A DNA stretch of 64,000 bases, from assembly GCA_029721435.1 (NCBI GenBank), contig CM056592.1:32065611-32129610 (forward strand). The letters are read 5' to 3'. The notes beneath the pieces are model-generated. The model saw nothing but the letters and a program-made list of their open reading frames with translations, did no database searches and was not told the origin of the DNA. Positions 34,430-45,500 of this stretch are shown here, in pieces. The number at the start of each line of letters is the position of its first letter. Position 1 is the first letter of the stretch. Source of the stretch: Gymnothorax reevesii (Eukaryota; Chordata; Actinopteri; Anguilliformes; Muraenidae). Both the position numbers and the translations under genes were made by a program.

Positions 34430-34985
34430 TGAGACCTGGCCAAACGGAGGCAGTGGAATATAAAATCCATTTGAAAGACTCCAACCCCATACGGCAGAGG
34501 CTTTACCGGGTTCCAGAACACCTGGTACTAGGCCTGAAGGTGGAAATCCAGACCATGAGGGACCTGGGTGTGACTGAGCCCTCAATTAGCGAGTGGAGTG
34601 GCCCCATAGTCATCGTCCCAAAGAAAGACGGGTCCCTCCGCGTTTGTATGGATTTCCGCAAGCTTAATGCCACCTCCCAATTCGATGCCTCGCATTGACG
34701 ATGCTGGAGAAGATTGGACAGGCTGGGTATATTACCACCCTGGACCCTGTGAAGGAGTGCCTTCCCATCAATTGGGCCCTGGACAGCCTGCGGTACTACC
34801 TGTTGGGAAGAGAATTCGATCTCGACACGGGCCACCAAGCGCTGACATGAATCCTGACAATGAAGGATCACAATGCACGAGTGACTAGGTGGTGCCTGGC
34901 ACTGCAGCCCTTCAGGTTCATTGTACGTCACAAGGCAGGCCAGTACAACATCACGGCAGAACCTCGGCAATCCAGAAGAGGAGGG
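34430..34985 (+). pseudogene. Reverse transcriptase / RNase H remnant of the Gmr1-like element
   Basis: It begins with RQRLYRVPEHLVLGLKVEIQ, then SGPIVIVPKKDGSLRVCMDF (34597-34656), the typical fingers motif. After about 34700 the palm, including the catalytic YxDD-type motif, is missing. Remaining pieces (about 34760-34970, in changing frames) resemble the RNase H end, with LRYYLLGREFDLDTGHQAL. It lies downstream of integrase, on the same strand. Confidence 0.7.
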
Positions 34986-34991
34986 AGGTAA

Positions 34992-35729
34992 TGTGACATG
35001 TCTTCCTCACATAATTATCGTATTTTCCCAAACCCACCATTAAACACACTGACTTCGGGGGTGCACACCCGAAGCTATCTGCCAGCTCACAGTTCATACA
35101 CGCAAACATTACCATGCCAAATCCATCCCCTAGCAGTTCACTAATGTAAAAAAACACTCACACACGCAAATGTCTTTGAGCATGTCCTTTCTTTATTTGT
35201 ACTTCTTGTTTGTTGTAGCGCTATGTTGGGTAAAATGGGCTCTACCACCGGTAATTGCTTTATAGCAAAACTGGTGCTTAATGTAGCAATATTGCATTAT
35301 GAAAGGATTGTTTTTTGCCGCAATGTTGTGTGCTTCTTTATAATATTATGTAGTATGTGTTTTGTGTCCATTGCACCAATGTATATTTTATTGGTAAAAG
35401 ATGGTACGTTCCGGGGAGGGGCTTGGGGTATATCAGGGCCCCATTTTCTATTCCTCAGAGAGGAGTGAGTTGACAATTTGTGAGAGCAGAAAGGAGCTGT
35501 AATCACGGATTCTATTTTTGGTAGTATAGTGTGTATATATTTTGTATATATATATTTTTCCCCCCTCTGATACTGCACAGATTCCTTACAACTTTTTGAC
35601 ACTTATTTTGCACTTTGGTTGGATTGTTGTGGTTTTGCACTGTAAATAAACCTTTGCACCTATGTGCTGTTGCGGCGGAGCCATTTTCTTCCCGGAGTTG
35701 GAGTCCTGTTTGGTTTACCCTTGCCGACA
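34992..35729 (+). repeat. 3' LTR of the Gmr1-like element
   Basis: 738 bp starting TGTGACATG directly after the polypurine tract and ending ccgaca. It is collinear with the 5' LTR apart from the block missing at the position equivalent to 30603-30748 and a short extra stretch near 35145-35170. Several percent divergence suggests an old insertion. Confidence 0.8.
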
Positions 35730-38411
35730 GCATTATAATTGCAGTTCACCATTTGAGCCCCTGAGAAAGAGTGCTCCGACTCATTTCTTTTTTTTCATTT
35801 TCCATTTTGGACCACTATTGCACTGAGCACTTTAAGCGTTCTAATAGTGTGGAACATATGCCCCATCCAATGTGTAGTACTGGAATTACACTTAGTTAAT
35901 CCATTATTGCACTAAACAGATTGACCACTTGGGAATCCATTTTAGATGCAACTTAAAAAGAGACAAATATGGCCACATTTGTTCTCATGGGCTCATTTGT
36001 CAAATTGTCCATATTTAATAAACTGTAAAATACTATGTAGACTACACTATATATGTAGTGTTTATGATTTGCTCCCTGGGAGAGTATAAACAGCACTAGA
36101 GATGGGAGCCAGGTCATGAAATATCTCAGATGGCGTCTGGATTTCCTGCATGGAAATATACAAAACAGAGAGTAATTTCAGATGAGAGAAACAGCCGTGC
36201 TCGCTCTTATATCATCAGATAATATCCTCAGAGGTATGTAATCAGGAGTACCCTTCATCTCCCAGACAGTCAAATTGGCAGTATTATGGAGAGTGATTGT
36301 GGCACATTCTGTCGTGAGAATGTAGGTCTTATGCACTGTTTACCATCTCAGTATGCAATTACATTTTTTTTTAATTTTCTTAAAATGCATGTGAAAAAAA
36401 AAAAAAACAATATTTGCCCCCTAGGTACAAATCACATCATTTGATCCACTGCAGTTATATCAGCCAATAAGCAGTTATAGAAATACTGTTGGCCTGAATG
36501 GATTCCAGCGCTCTCTTCCAGTGTTCATCAGAAGTTGTGCTTTTTGATACGCAGAGTGATTATTTCCTGGTACTTTTCTGTGGCTTGTGTGCACTGTGTT
36601 GACCCGACATGTGTGTTTTGAGTGTGTTATTAAAGTGAACACTGAACTGCAGAGAGCGTTTCTCATTTTTTGCTCGCTTTCGCACCCCTGCTGTGTAAAC
36701 ATAGCACAGCCGAGAGGGCTGTCCATCCCCTGTCAAGGTGTTAAAAGGCGACAAAGAGAAACTAGCTGAATGAATTTAGTATAATTGGTCACCAAGCGCC
36801 TGTGCCAAGGCCACTGTACAGTTGCAGCCATTTATCAAAAGGGCTTTAATTTCATTCTGACTGATGCAGTGAAAATTTGCTTGAGTACAGACTGTACACA
36901 CTGCAGCTCCAGTCATCCTCAAGGTTTCTGTGCTGAGATTTACCAGTAAGAATTTCCTGGGTTGGACATCAAGAAGCGGGTATCGCTGAAGTTCTGGTGC
37001 ATGGTGACCACTCCCTGCTACCTGTCGGAGAATTGTTTCTCTGGGGGAACATTTTTGTTATGTTTGCACTTGGTTTTGGGGAACACCTTCACGGTGCGTT
37101 CTTGGCCAGTGTCTGTGATCCTAATGTTAGTATGTCAGTTGTTTTGCAAAGGTCATTTGATTGCAAGAAACCTAGCTATTGAAGCTGCACTTTGAGATGT
37201 GTCTTTCAGTCGGGCAGGTAATGCTGACAGAGGTTCGGATCGTATGCAACATGCTGTGCAGATCTCGCCGTACGCCTCTGCGAAGAGAAAACTTACCAAA
37301 TGTTCCTGCCTGTAATTCAAACTGTTATGTAATAAAGCAAATTGCTGGGAAATGGCCCAGGGCCATAAAAATGCTTTAAAAATGCAATTAACAAAGTGGA
37401 CCAGCTCACTGTCAGCATGCAGAGAGTTTGGTGTGGATTAGTCTTGCTGTAGCATTATCAGTATAAAAGCAGTCTTTGCAGGATTTGTCTAGTTTTGTTT
37501 TAGTATTATGCATCTTAAAGTTTCTCTTCCCTTGTGAGTGAGTGTAATTTACAGACCTGTTCAATTCAAATACTTTTTACTGCTGTTGTTTCATGTTTGG
37601 GAATTTGCACATTTTGAGTGCTGTGTCTGCCTTGCACAGTCCTGGGGCACTGATTTAATCTCAAGGTGACTGTTCTGCACTCTTGTGCTGTCAAGAACAC
37701 TCGCTATGAAGTTCGGGAATCAAAAAGAATGTGAATGAGGATTTTTCATATCATCATTTTTTGGGTTATTGAGGTGGTTCAGTGAGGATTGTGAATAAGC
37801 GATAACCAGACTCACTGCCCTTCGGTTTTAATTCTGTTCCTGTGTTTATACTTGGCCTCACCTTCTGCTGCCTAAAATCTCCAACGAGGCTGTCAGTTAT
37901 TGTTAAGTTTGCCTCATAATCGGATTAGAAGGGATGGAAAAGAGAGAGACTGTAAAAATGCGGCCTGGTTCGTATACCCATGTGGCGGCGCATTCGTACC
38001 CGCAGTCTCGATGCAGCATTCGCTGCAGTTTGACCGTCAGAGCGAGTCCCTGCACGTGGTCTGTTCTCGCTCGCTGCTCTTTCTGCGGCATGAGTGCTGT
38101 TCTCCACCTCGAACTATTTTACGTGCTGCATGGAGGCTTTATGTGGAGTTGACGGCCACTCAAAACTATTTGATCAGGGCATAGTCAACAACAGTGGCAT
38201 AGAATGTCTGCATTTATACAGGAAGAGACAAAATGACAAGTTCTGCCCCGTAACACTGTGAGGACAAGAGGTTCTGACTGCATTGCCTTTGTGGTAACAT
38301 TTCTGAAGGAGTGTAGGGCTTGTGAGTGTTAGAGTAAAAGCAAGATTTGGAGTACCTGCCATCCTGCATGAACTTTAGGCCCTTGTTTCAAAGGCTGAGC
38401 AGTCAGGGCCC

Positions 38412-38412
38412 T

Positions 38413-38459
<47 letters not shown>
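38412..38459. repeat. (CT)n microsatellite
   Basis: About 20 CT dinucleotides after ccctccctcc, intronic. Confidence 0.98.
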
Positions 38460-38462
<3 letters not shown>

Positions 38463-40439
38463 AGGGTGTTGTTGAAGAGTTCATTTGCAAAAAGTTATGT
38501 GCATTTTGATTTATTTTTCTACATCATGTTTTTAATTGTGCTCGTCATAGAATAGCAATAAAATTAGAGTTGGGTTTTTTCAGAAAGATATCTCAAAATT
38601 TTTTACTTGTCTTAAATGATGTTTTTGGATTGTGTAGTAGTCAAAGGAATATTCATCAAATTGTTGTTGCTTTATTCATTTTAAGAATGGCCTTTACCTG
38701 CTTTTGCAAATGAACTCTTCAGTTACTGCCCCACTAATACAGCACAGAAATGTTTCATCAGCCTGCAGGCTGACAATCACTGCAAAGGAGCGCAGTAGGG
38801 TGCTGTCTCTGCACTGGCTCTTCATTTGCAGTGCATGGATCTACGTAGCAGGGTTGCTTCTATGTATCCATGCTACCAAAGCATGCAGCCCCATTGAGGA
38901 AAACAGCTAGTGAAACAGCTCTTCAGTGGTGAGAATAGCTTGGTGCCCCTGGAAACCTGCTGGGAAATGACAGTGACATGGATATCACCAGCGACAAAGC
39001 CGTCGCAGATCTCCAGCTGGGCGAAAAGCTTTTTAATTGGCTCTTTTAGCTTGATTTTTCTCTCCTTTGAGCCCTGTGTTTAGCCAGCACACGCCCTGGG
39101 TCCCAGCTTACACTAGTGACTGTGAGAACTCTACTCGGCTCTGGGTGTATCTGACAGGAGGCTGCAGGCCTGTGTGCGTATCAGGAAGGGTCATTTTAGC
39201 TCCTCAGTGCACGCCTGATCGGTCGTCTCACCCAGGCGCCGCGAACAGACGGGAAGCTTCAGGGACCTCCTGCCGCATGTGGCTCATGATCTCGCTCTCC
39301 TCTGTCTTCATTAGACAGTAATGATAATTGTGCGCGTCATCACAGCAGTTAATTGACTATAACGGCAGATTAGAGATTTGAACAGCGTCCACAAATTTTG
39401 CGCAGTAGAGACGCAAGCACAAGGCTTCAGCGCCACAAAACACACACCGAACCTGGTCCAGAAGCTTGCGGTCTGAGCATCTACCTCCAAGCTGTTTTGC
39501 TGAGGATGCAAGACCGGGTTGCACCAAAGCGTTTCAAAATGGAACCCATAGCTTCTCAGTTTGACATCTGTCACAGACGGACATCTCCCTGACGGGTAGG
39601 GAGCGGTGGATTTGCAACAGACTGGCTTCCTGCTCTTGTGTATGTGGTTTTGTTTTGGCAGAGGAGTTGCACTTCGCTTCAGCCTCATGAATCATGATGG
39701 CAGCAACACAACTTCCATTTTGTTTCGGGCAGAGATGTGCTTGCGGACACGGGGGGGGCACTGAATATAACAGCTGCCAACACTGCTGGAAGTCTCTATC
39801 ATAGCTCTACCTCCAGGTTGTTAAATCCAGAGATGAAACTGAAAGCTATTTAAAATATAAAGAAATTAAAAATGGTGAAAAGCTGGGGGGTGGAGGGTGT
39901 GGGGCTGTGAGAGCAATTTCCTCATCACCAACATGCTTGTCTCTGCTTGTGACCTGCAGTGCAAGCAAAGCACTTTAGATCTCTGGCAGAATCCTCCCTG
40001 AGCTTATCTCAACATGGGAGTCGCCTATGAGAGCTAACTTCTGCTGGCTGTGGCAGCGCTACGTATAATCTTTACCGCTATTCCCCTCAGCGCCTCAGTA
40101 ATTACTTTCCACATCCCTGTGATTAATTATATTATGTGATCTGGGCCGCACTCTGAATGGAGACACTCGTGTTTTCACAAGCGAAGCATAGTGGATAATT
40201 AATTTGTAAATTATTCCAATAAATGATATACCTTATCTAAAGATTACATGTATCTCTTTCATGGAAATAAGTTTTTATTACCTCATGACAGAGTCAGTGG
40301 GGCGAGGTGTTGTAATCAGCGCAGTTGTTTTGTTACTTTCCACAATCGGCAAGTATATCAGTTGCGTTAGACATCTGTTTGGTTGTCAGTTTGTTAGATC
40401 CGCACCCTTTTGCCATTTATCCTGTACCAATTGTAGCAA

Positions 40440-42066
40440 AACTTAGAGACATGATAGCATAGGTTACTCGCCACAGACCTATACTATTGAAAATGACTAT
40501 GTCAAAGGTCAAAGTCAATGTCACACAAAAGGTCAAAAACATATTTTGACCCAAAACTCAGTTTCTAATTAAGCTAGAAACTTGAAACTAAGGCCATTTT
40601 TTTGCCTTAGCAATGTGGTTCTTGCGGATAGGGGTCGCGGTTAGGGGGTAAGTACTTTACGTTACATCAAATTGTAACGTTATTTTTTTTTCGATTTTTG
40701 GAAAAATTCATTTTTTTGATTCCATAGACAATATGATATGCTTTTTCGCCTTTTTAAATTTCAATTTCAGCAAGTCGTAGTTCAAAGAACGACCTTTCAT
40801 TTGTTTGTTTGTTGGTTTTTTTGTGTCTGTTTGTCTGTGTGTTAACAGTCTAGCATCCACACATATCCACTGATTGACTTCGAACTTTCACAGTAGGTGG
40901 GCAATGGTCTGTAGATGACTTGGTTAAAATTTTGGGGTGATTTGATCAAGATCAAGGTCAAGGTAATTGGAAATGTCAGAATGTGTTTTTTTGCAACAGG
41001 GTCATTCCCTGTCAAATGTTCGAATGGCTCCCACTCGACCATCTCAGATTTGGCTGAAAAAATTCCAGTGAGTGCATTCACCTCCTAATAGGAGAAAGCC
41101 AAAATTTTAGCTCTCAACTCCTCATAGTTTCATCGTTAAAAAATATTTTTGCAACTAAGTTCTGACCCTTTTTGAACAGCGATTTCTGAGGAGCCAATTT
41201 CACATGGCTATATCAAGGAAAGTATTTCAGGTGAGTCCTTCAAATTTTCAGGGGTGTAAATCTGCTACTATAACTTGAGGGGTATGGACTTATAAAGGTG
41301 TCCCTTATCATATATTTCTGGGTGCTTAAAAGTTGCTCAAATTTTACTCTGCGCTCTGCGGTAGCATATTTGAAGGACTATAAAAAGGCTAATTTCAAAG
41401 ACAGGGATTTACTATTGCACATACAGCTTCCCATATGTGTTGTGTATTTTGTATTCTAATTCTGCCCCTTTCTTATGAACAATCTAGAAAATATTAAAGC
41501 TTGAAAATGAAAAAAAAATCAAGCTAAAATTTTGGATTTATCCTATTAGGAAGTGTATGCACCCGCTGGAATTTTTTCAGCCACATCTGAGATGGTCAAG
41601 TAGGAAGTTTCTCTGAAATTCGGACATTTTACATGGAATAACCCAACAATTTCCTTTAAATTCACATTCAAATTAAATCCAAATTGTGCATCTTTCAATT
41701 TAGCTTCCAACCATATTCTGCATGATGGGGTAGTATGATAGTCTCCATAGCGGTTGAGGATTCAATCTTAGGGGGTCAAGGTCATCTGTGAAATAATATA
41801 TTCTCCATTATAACTCAAAAACGGTTGCATATAGACAGTTGTTTACTATTCTGACCCTTAATTTGACACCATGACCTTTGACCTTGAGTGACCTTGAAAG
41901 GTCAAACTGAAGATCATGGATTTTCAAAAGATGAAAACAGTTGTCACACCTGTAAAACTGAGTTAGTTTGAAAAGCACTGAAAGAAGTGCTGGCGGGCGG
42001 GCGAGGTTAGTTTTGCCTGTATTTTGTTTTACGCAAAATATCACTAATGAAGTTGTGATATTCACA
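40440..42066. repeat. Composite repeat rich in aggtca motifs, hosting a foldback element
   Basis: Flanks such as gatcaaggtcaaggtaatt (40950) and tgaccttgagtgaccttgaa (41878) resemble the aggtca-bearing repeat family seen at 9673-13562. A foldback element at 40999-41644 is inserted in it. No coding sequence. Confidence 0.45.
40999..41644. mobile_element. Foldback element with about 120-bp inverted ends
   Basis: The left arm (gggtcattccctgtcaaatg ... ggctgaaaaaattccag ... cctaatagga) is the inverse of the right arm (tcctattagg ... ctggaattttttcagcc ... acatggaataaccc). Short direct repeats (aaca, or caaca depending on where the ends are set) flank both sides at 40995-40998 and 41645-41648. The middle of about 400 bp has no coding capacity. 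Confidence 0.75.
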
Positions 42067-42366
42067 TAAGATGAATTAAGTCGACCCTTTCCTCAGCTCA
42101 CTCATATGGAAATGTGTAGTTAAAATGCAGCTAATAGTAACATCATTGGATAAATATTTCAAAGATTTAATGCTCAGGAGATGCCATAAGTCGTACTAGA
42201 ATTGCAGAAATAATTTGAAGTCCCATTTCAATACAACCTGGCTGCATTGTACTGTGTACCTTAAAATAAGTTATTTAATGAGTTGAGTAGTTCTACCAGT
42301 ATTCATCTGGGCCTGCTACAAGGTTACAAAGCTGACATTTTCTTTTTTTTTTTTTTTTACACTCAG

Positions 42367-42585
42367 TAACATCACCAGCCAATTATCTTCCTGCTTCCGG
42401 CCCAGCTGTAAGAATGAGCTCCTCCCCCCTCGTTTCCCGGGCAACCGTTGACATCTTGGAAGAACTGCAGCTTATTGCAGCCCAGAACCTGGAGAAGTTG
42501 GAGGTCAACAAATACTATGAGGTCATACGAGAGCTGGGCAAGGGCACTTATGGGAAGGTGGACTTGGTTATCCACAAAATAAGAG
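42367..42585 (+). CDS. sbk1: sbk1 first coding exon
   Basis: The acceptor tacactcag ends at 42366. The ATG is at 42414-42416 and the donor gag|gtgagc at 42585/42586 (phase 1). It encodes residues 1-57 and part of Gly 58: a short N-terminus, an amphipathic [16 protein letters not shown] segment and the glycine-rich loop. No earlier in-frame ATG lies in the exon. Confidence 0.92.
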
Positions 42586-45500
42586 GTGAGCTTCCATGAT
42601 CCGCTCATTTAGAAGAAATGTGTTACATTTTTACCACATTGAAGATATAATGACTGGTTCAAAGCCAATATAAATGTCATTTCAAATTACTTAAAACAAC
42701 TCCTGTCATAAAATTTATCCAAAATTGGCAGTATTTGTACACTCTTACTCTTTTTTAAAATTATAATTAAACATTCCGTAATTAAATCATGTTTTTGAAG
42801 CGAATAATTAAAACAGCTGTTGATGATGAAAGTCTAAAATAAAATAATTGTATTATTTTCTGCAAATTGGTTTGCACTGTACTCCTAGAGCAGTACAAGA
42901 GCTACGGACTTCATCAAGAACTTCTGTTCAGCCTCCTTCAACACTGGACTGTGGACAGAGTATCATCAAGTCTCCTACAGTCCTTGATGTGGAATGTTGA
43001 TCATGGAGAGCCTGGGCAGCCATGTTGTCAGGCTCCTCGACCCCTGCGCTGGGCTGTTATTGCTCACTCCCCGAGACATTCAGAAACCCATCTCTCAGCT
43101 CTCTGAGTGTTGAATTGTGTTTGGGGCATGAGCAGCTTTGCGGCCTGATGAAATTTCTATTAGTTTTAGCATTGCAGTGTGACCAAAACAATCTTTAAAG
43201 AAAAATACTGCCTTCTCCTGAACCTTACCGACTTCATTAAACTAATATAATGTAATGACAAACATTTCAATGTGAAATGTGTGCTTTTTGTTTTAGGAAT
43301 TAGTAATTGATTTGGAATTGATTGCTGACGAGTTTTTAAAATTTCATCTACAAGGCCGTAGGTGTTTCAGACTCTGGTCATTGAACCGAATAATTCAAGC
43401 ACAATATAATATAATATTAAAAAATGAGGTATATATGTAATATGACATAATATATGCATAAAAATTAACTAATACAATAGTTAAGAGGCCATGACCAAGT
43501 AGATATATGATTAAGCTGTTTGAAAGAGAAAATGAGCCATTCATTGACAATTGTTATTGATTGTTGTGTCGAATAAAGCTTCACTAGATGCCCGGACATT
43601 TTAGAGATTTCTCTTCTCTGGGATATTTCTCACTGCAGTAATTGAAGCACTGATTACTAAAACCCCACAAGTCAAGTCAAGTCAAGTGTGACTTGGGGTT
43701 TTAGTAATAGGTGCTTCAATTCATGTCCTTTCATTTAATAAAAATACCGTATTGTAGCAGATAGATTGCTAACTCACCTTATTCCCTCCGGTCAGCTAAG
43801 TCTAACTTTCTTTCTCCGAACATTTTTATGCCTGAGAAAATGCTCAGAAATAGGTTTTTTAAACTTTTTTTTAAAATTCTCAGTATAACTGTGACCTCCC
43901 ATTCTCCCATCTCCCTCGTAGCTCCCACATAGACACATTCGTGGAGGTGCTTCGAAAACGGACTGTGAAAACGTGTTACTCTGCTATTAGGTAAAACATA
44001 TGAAAGGCACTCATTAATTCAGAGGCTTTGGGAAAGATACGCAATTAAATTTAGTTTGAATTTAAAATGTAACAGTTTCATAAGTTATCGTGGATTAATT
44101 TTGCCTGGTTTACTCAATTTATCAGTTAGCGAGTCCCCGAGAGGAAGAGCTTCAGCTGTGTGCTTATCATGACAGGATTAAGAAGGCTGATCACTAAGCC
44201 AGCCTCTAAAGCGTGTCTGTGTCCTATGCAATTTCTCATTTGCAGGCACAAAGATGGCCTTGAAATTCCTCCGAAAGAAAACCACAAAGCTGAAGAGTTT
44301 TCTGAGGGAGTACAGCATCTCACTCTACCTCTCGCCGTGTCCTTTCATCATCAAAATGTTCGGAATAGCGTTTGAGACGGACGACTACTACGTCTTCGCC
44401 CAGGAGTACGCCCTCGCAGGAGACCTGTTCGACATCATTCCTCCTCAGGTACGGTGGATTGGATGTCCTCATGATTCAGCCCAATGTGCTGAAAAAGTGG
44501 TGAGGTCATTTTAAGGTCAACTTGCCGTAGCCACGGCAACTTGTTCACGCCGAACGAACCAAACCATATCCGGGCAACTAGCACAGTGTTTATCGCCATG
44601 GCCCTCGTGTCTATGTATAGAATTATGCTTTATCTTCAGCAAACCCAAACTATGCTCATTATAAAAGAACAGAGAGCATTTCTATATACTATATTTTTGA
44701 TATTTGATATATTGTGAGTGAGTGTTGACCCCAGCGAAAGTGACGTCGCACTTTTTCAGCGCATAGGAGGGAGTTACATTATATTTCAACAATGTACATC
44801 AGGCACCTGAACTTCATAAGTCAGAGCCTCCTCCTCTGTACAGCACCGATAATTCTTTATTGCAGTCAGGTGATAAGATGTCGCTTGTATTTGAACCATT
44901 CAAAAAATAAAATGTGCAAACATTAACGGGAAGAGCAGTCATGTTTGAATAAAATTTATGTGTGTATTTTTGCTACATTAAAAAAAACACTCAATTCATA
45001 AAGTAGAAATTGATTCTGTGATTGTTTACATGGTTTGTTCTAGTGGAATGTGTCTCAGCTTATTCAGCCTGATTGGCCAGTTGAGATTGGAATCTCCTTT
45101 AAAAATATTAAAAGAAAATAATTGGAAAGTTTGTCTCTGGTGGCTGAAAAACACTACATAATTATAACTCTTACTGAATAATTATTTCAGTTCTGCTGCA
45201 GACCAAGGTTGAAAATTTTGAAGAAATAAAGATCAGTTGAGACCTTGCTGAACTGTCACATTTGAAGCACCACCTCCTTCTTGCTGAATTTTCCTGCTCG
45301 TGGAAATTAAGCAATTTTAACCATTCCTGAGGATATTTTTTGATTCTGGCATCCTAGGCGCATTATCAAACATTGTGGGTATGTTATTTATAGAATGTTA
45401 CTCTGGTTTCACTGGATTATCCTACTCAGGCTTTGGTTACATGGCAATAGCAGCTTCGCCAATCACATTCCAATTATCGCCCTCACTTTTTGCGCTATTT

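Larger units (their letters stand above)
30387..35729 (+). mobile_element. Gmr1-like Ty3/gypsy LTR retrotransposon, decayed
   Basis: Two direct repeats starting TGTG (30387-31259 and 34992-35729) flank an internal region with, in order on the + strand: gag, a protease remnant, integrase, a C-terminal integrase segment, then the start of reverse transcriptase and a piece of RNase H. Integrase before reverse transcriptase is the domain order of the Gmr1 group and opposite to ordinary Ty3/gypsy. A primer-binding-type segment, tggtgtccgaagtgggat, lies at 31262-31279 and a polypurine tract (agaagaggagggagg) ends at 34988. Pol is broken by stops and frameshifts, and most of the reverse transcriptase palm is deleted. 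No target-site duplication is seen. Confidence 0.8.
26402..42366 (+). other. sbk1 intron 1 (inferred)
   Basis: From gtgagt at 26402 to the poly-T tract and cactcag ending at 42366. It holds a minisatellite, a Gmr1-like retroelement, a CT microsatellite and a foldback element (listed separately). 26402-27640, 29300-30386, 35730-38410 and 38460-40440 show no recognisable feature. Confidence 0.45.
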
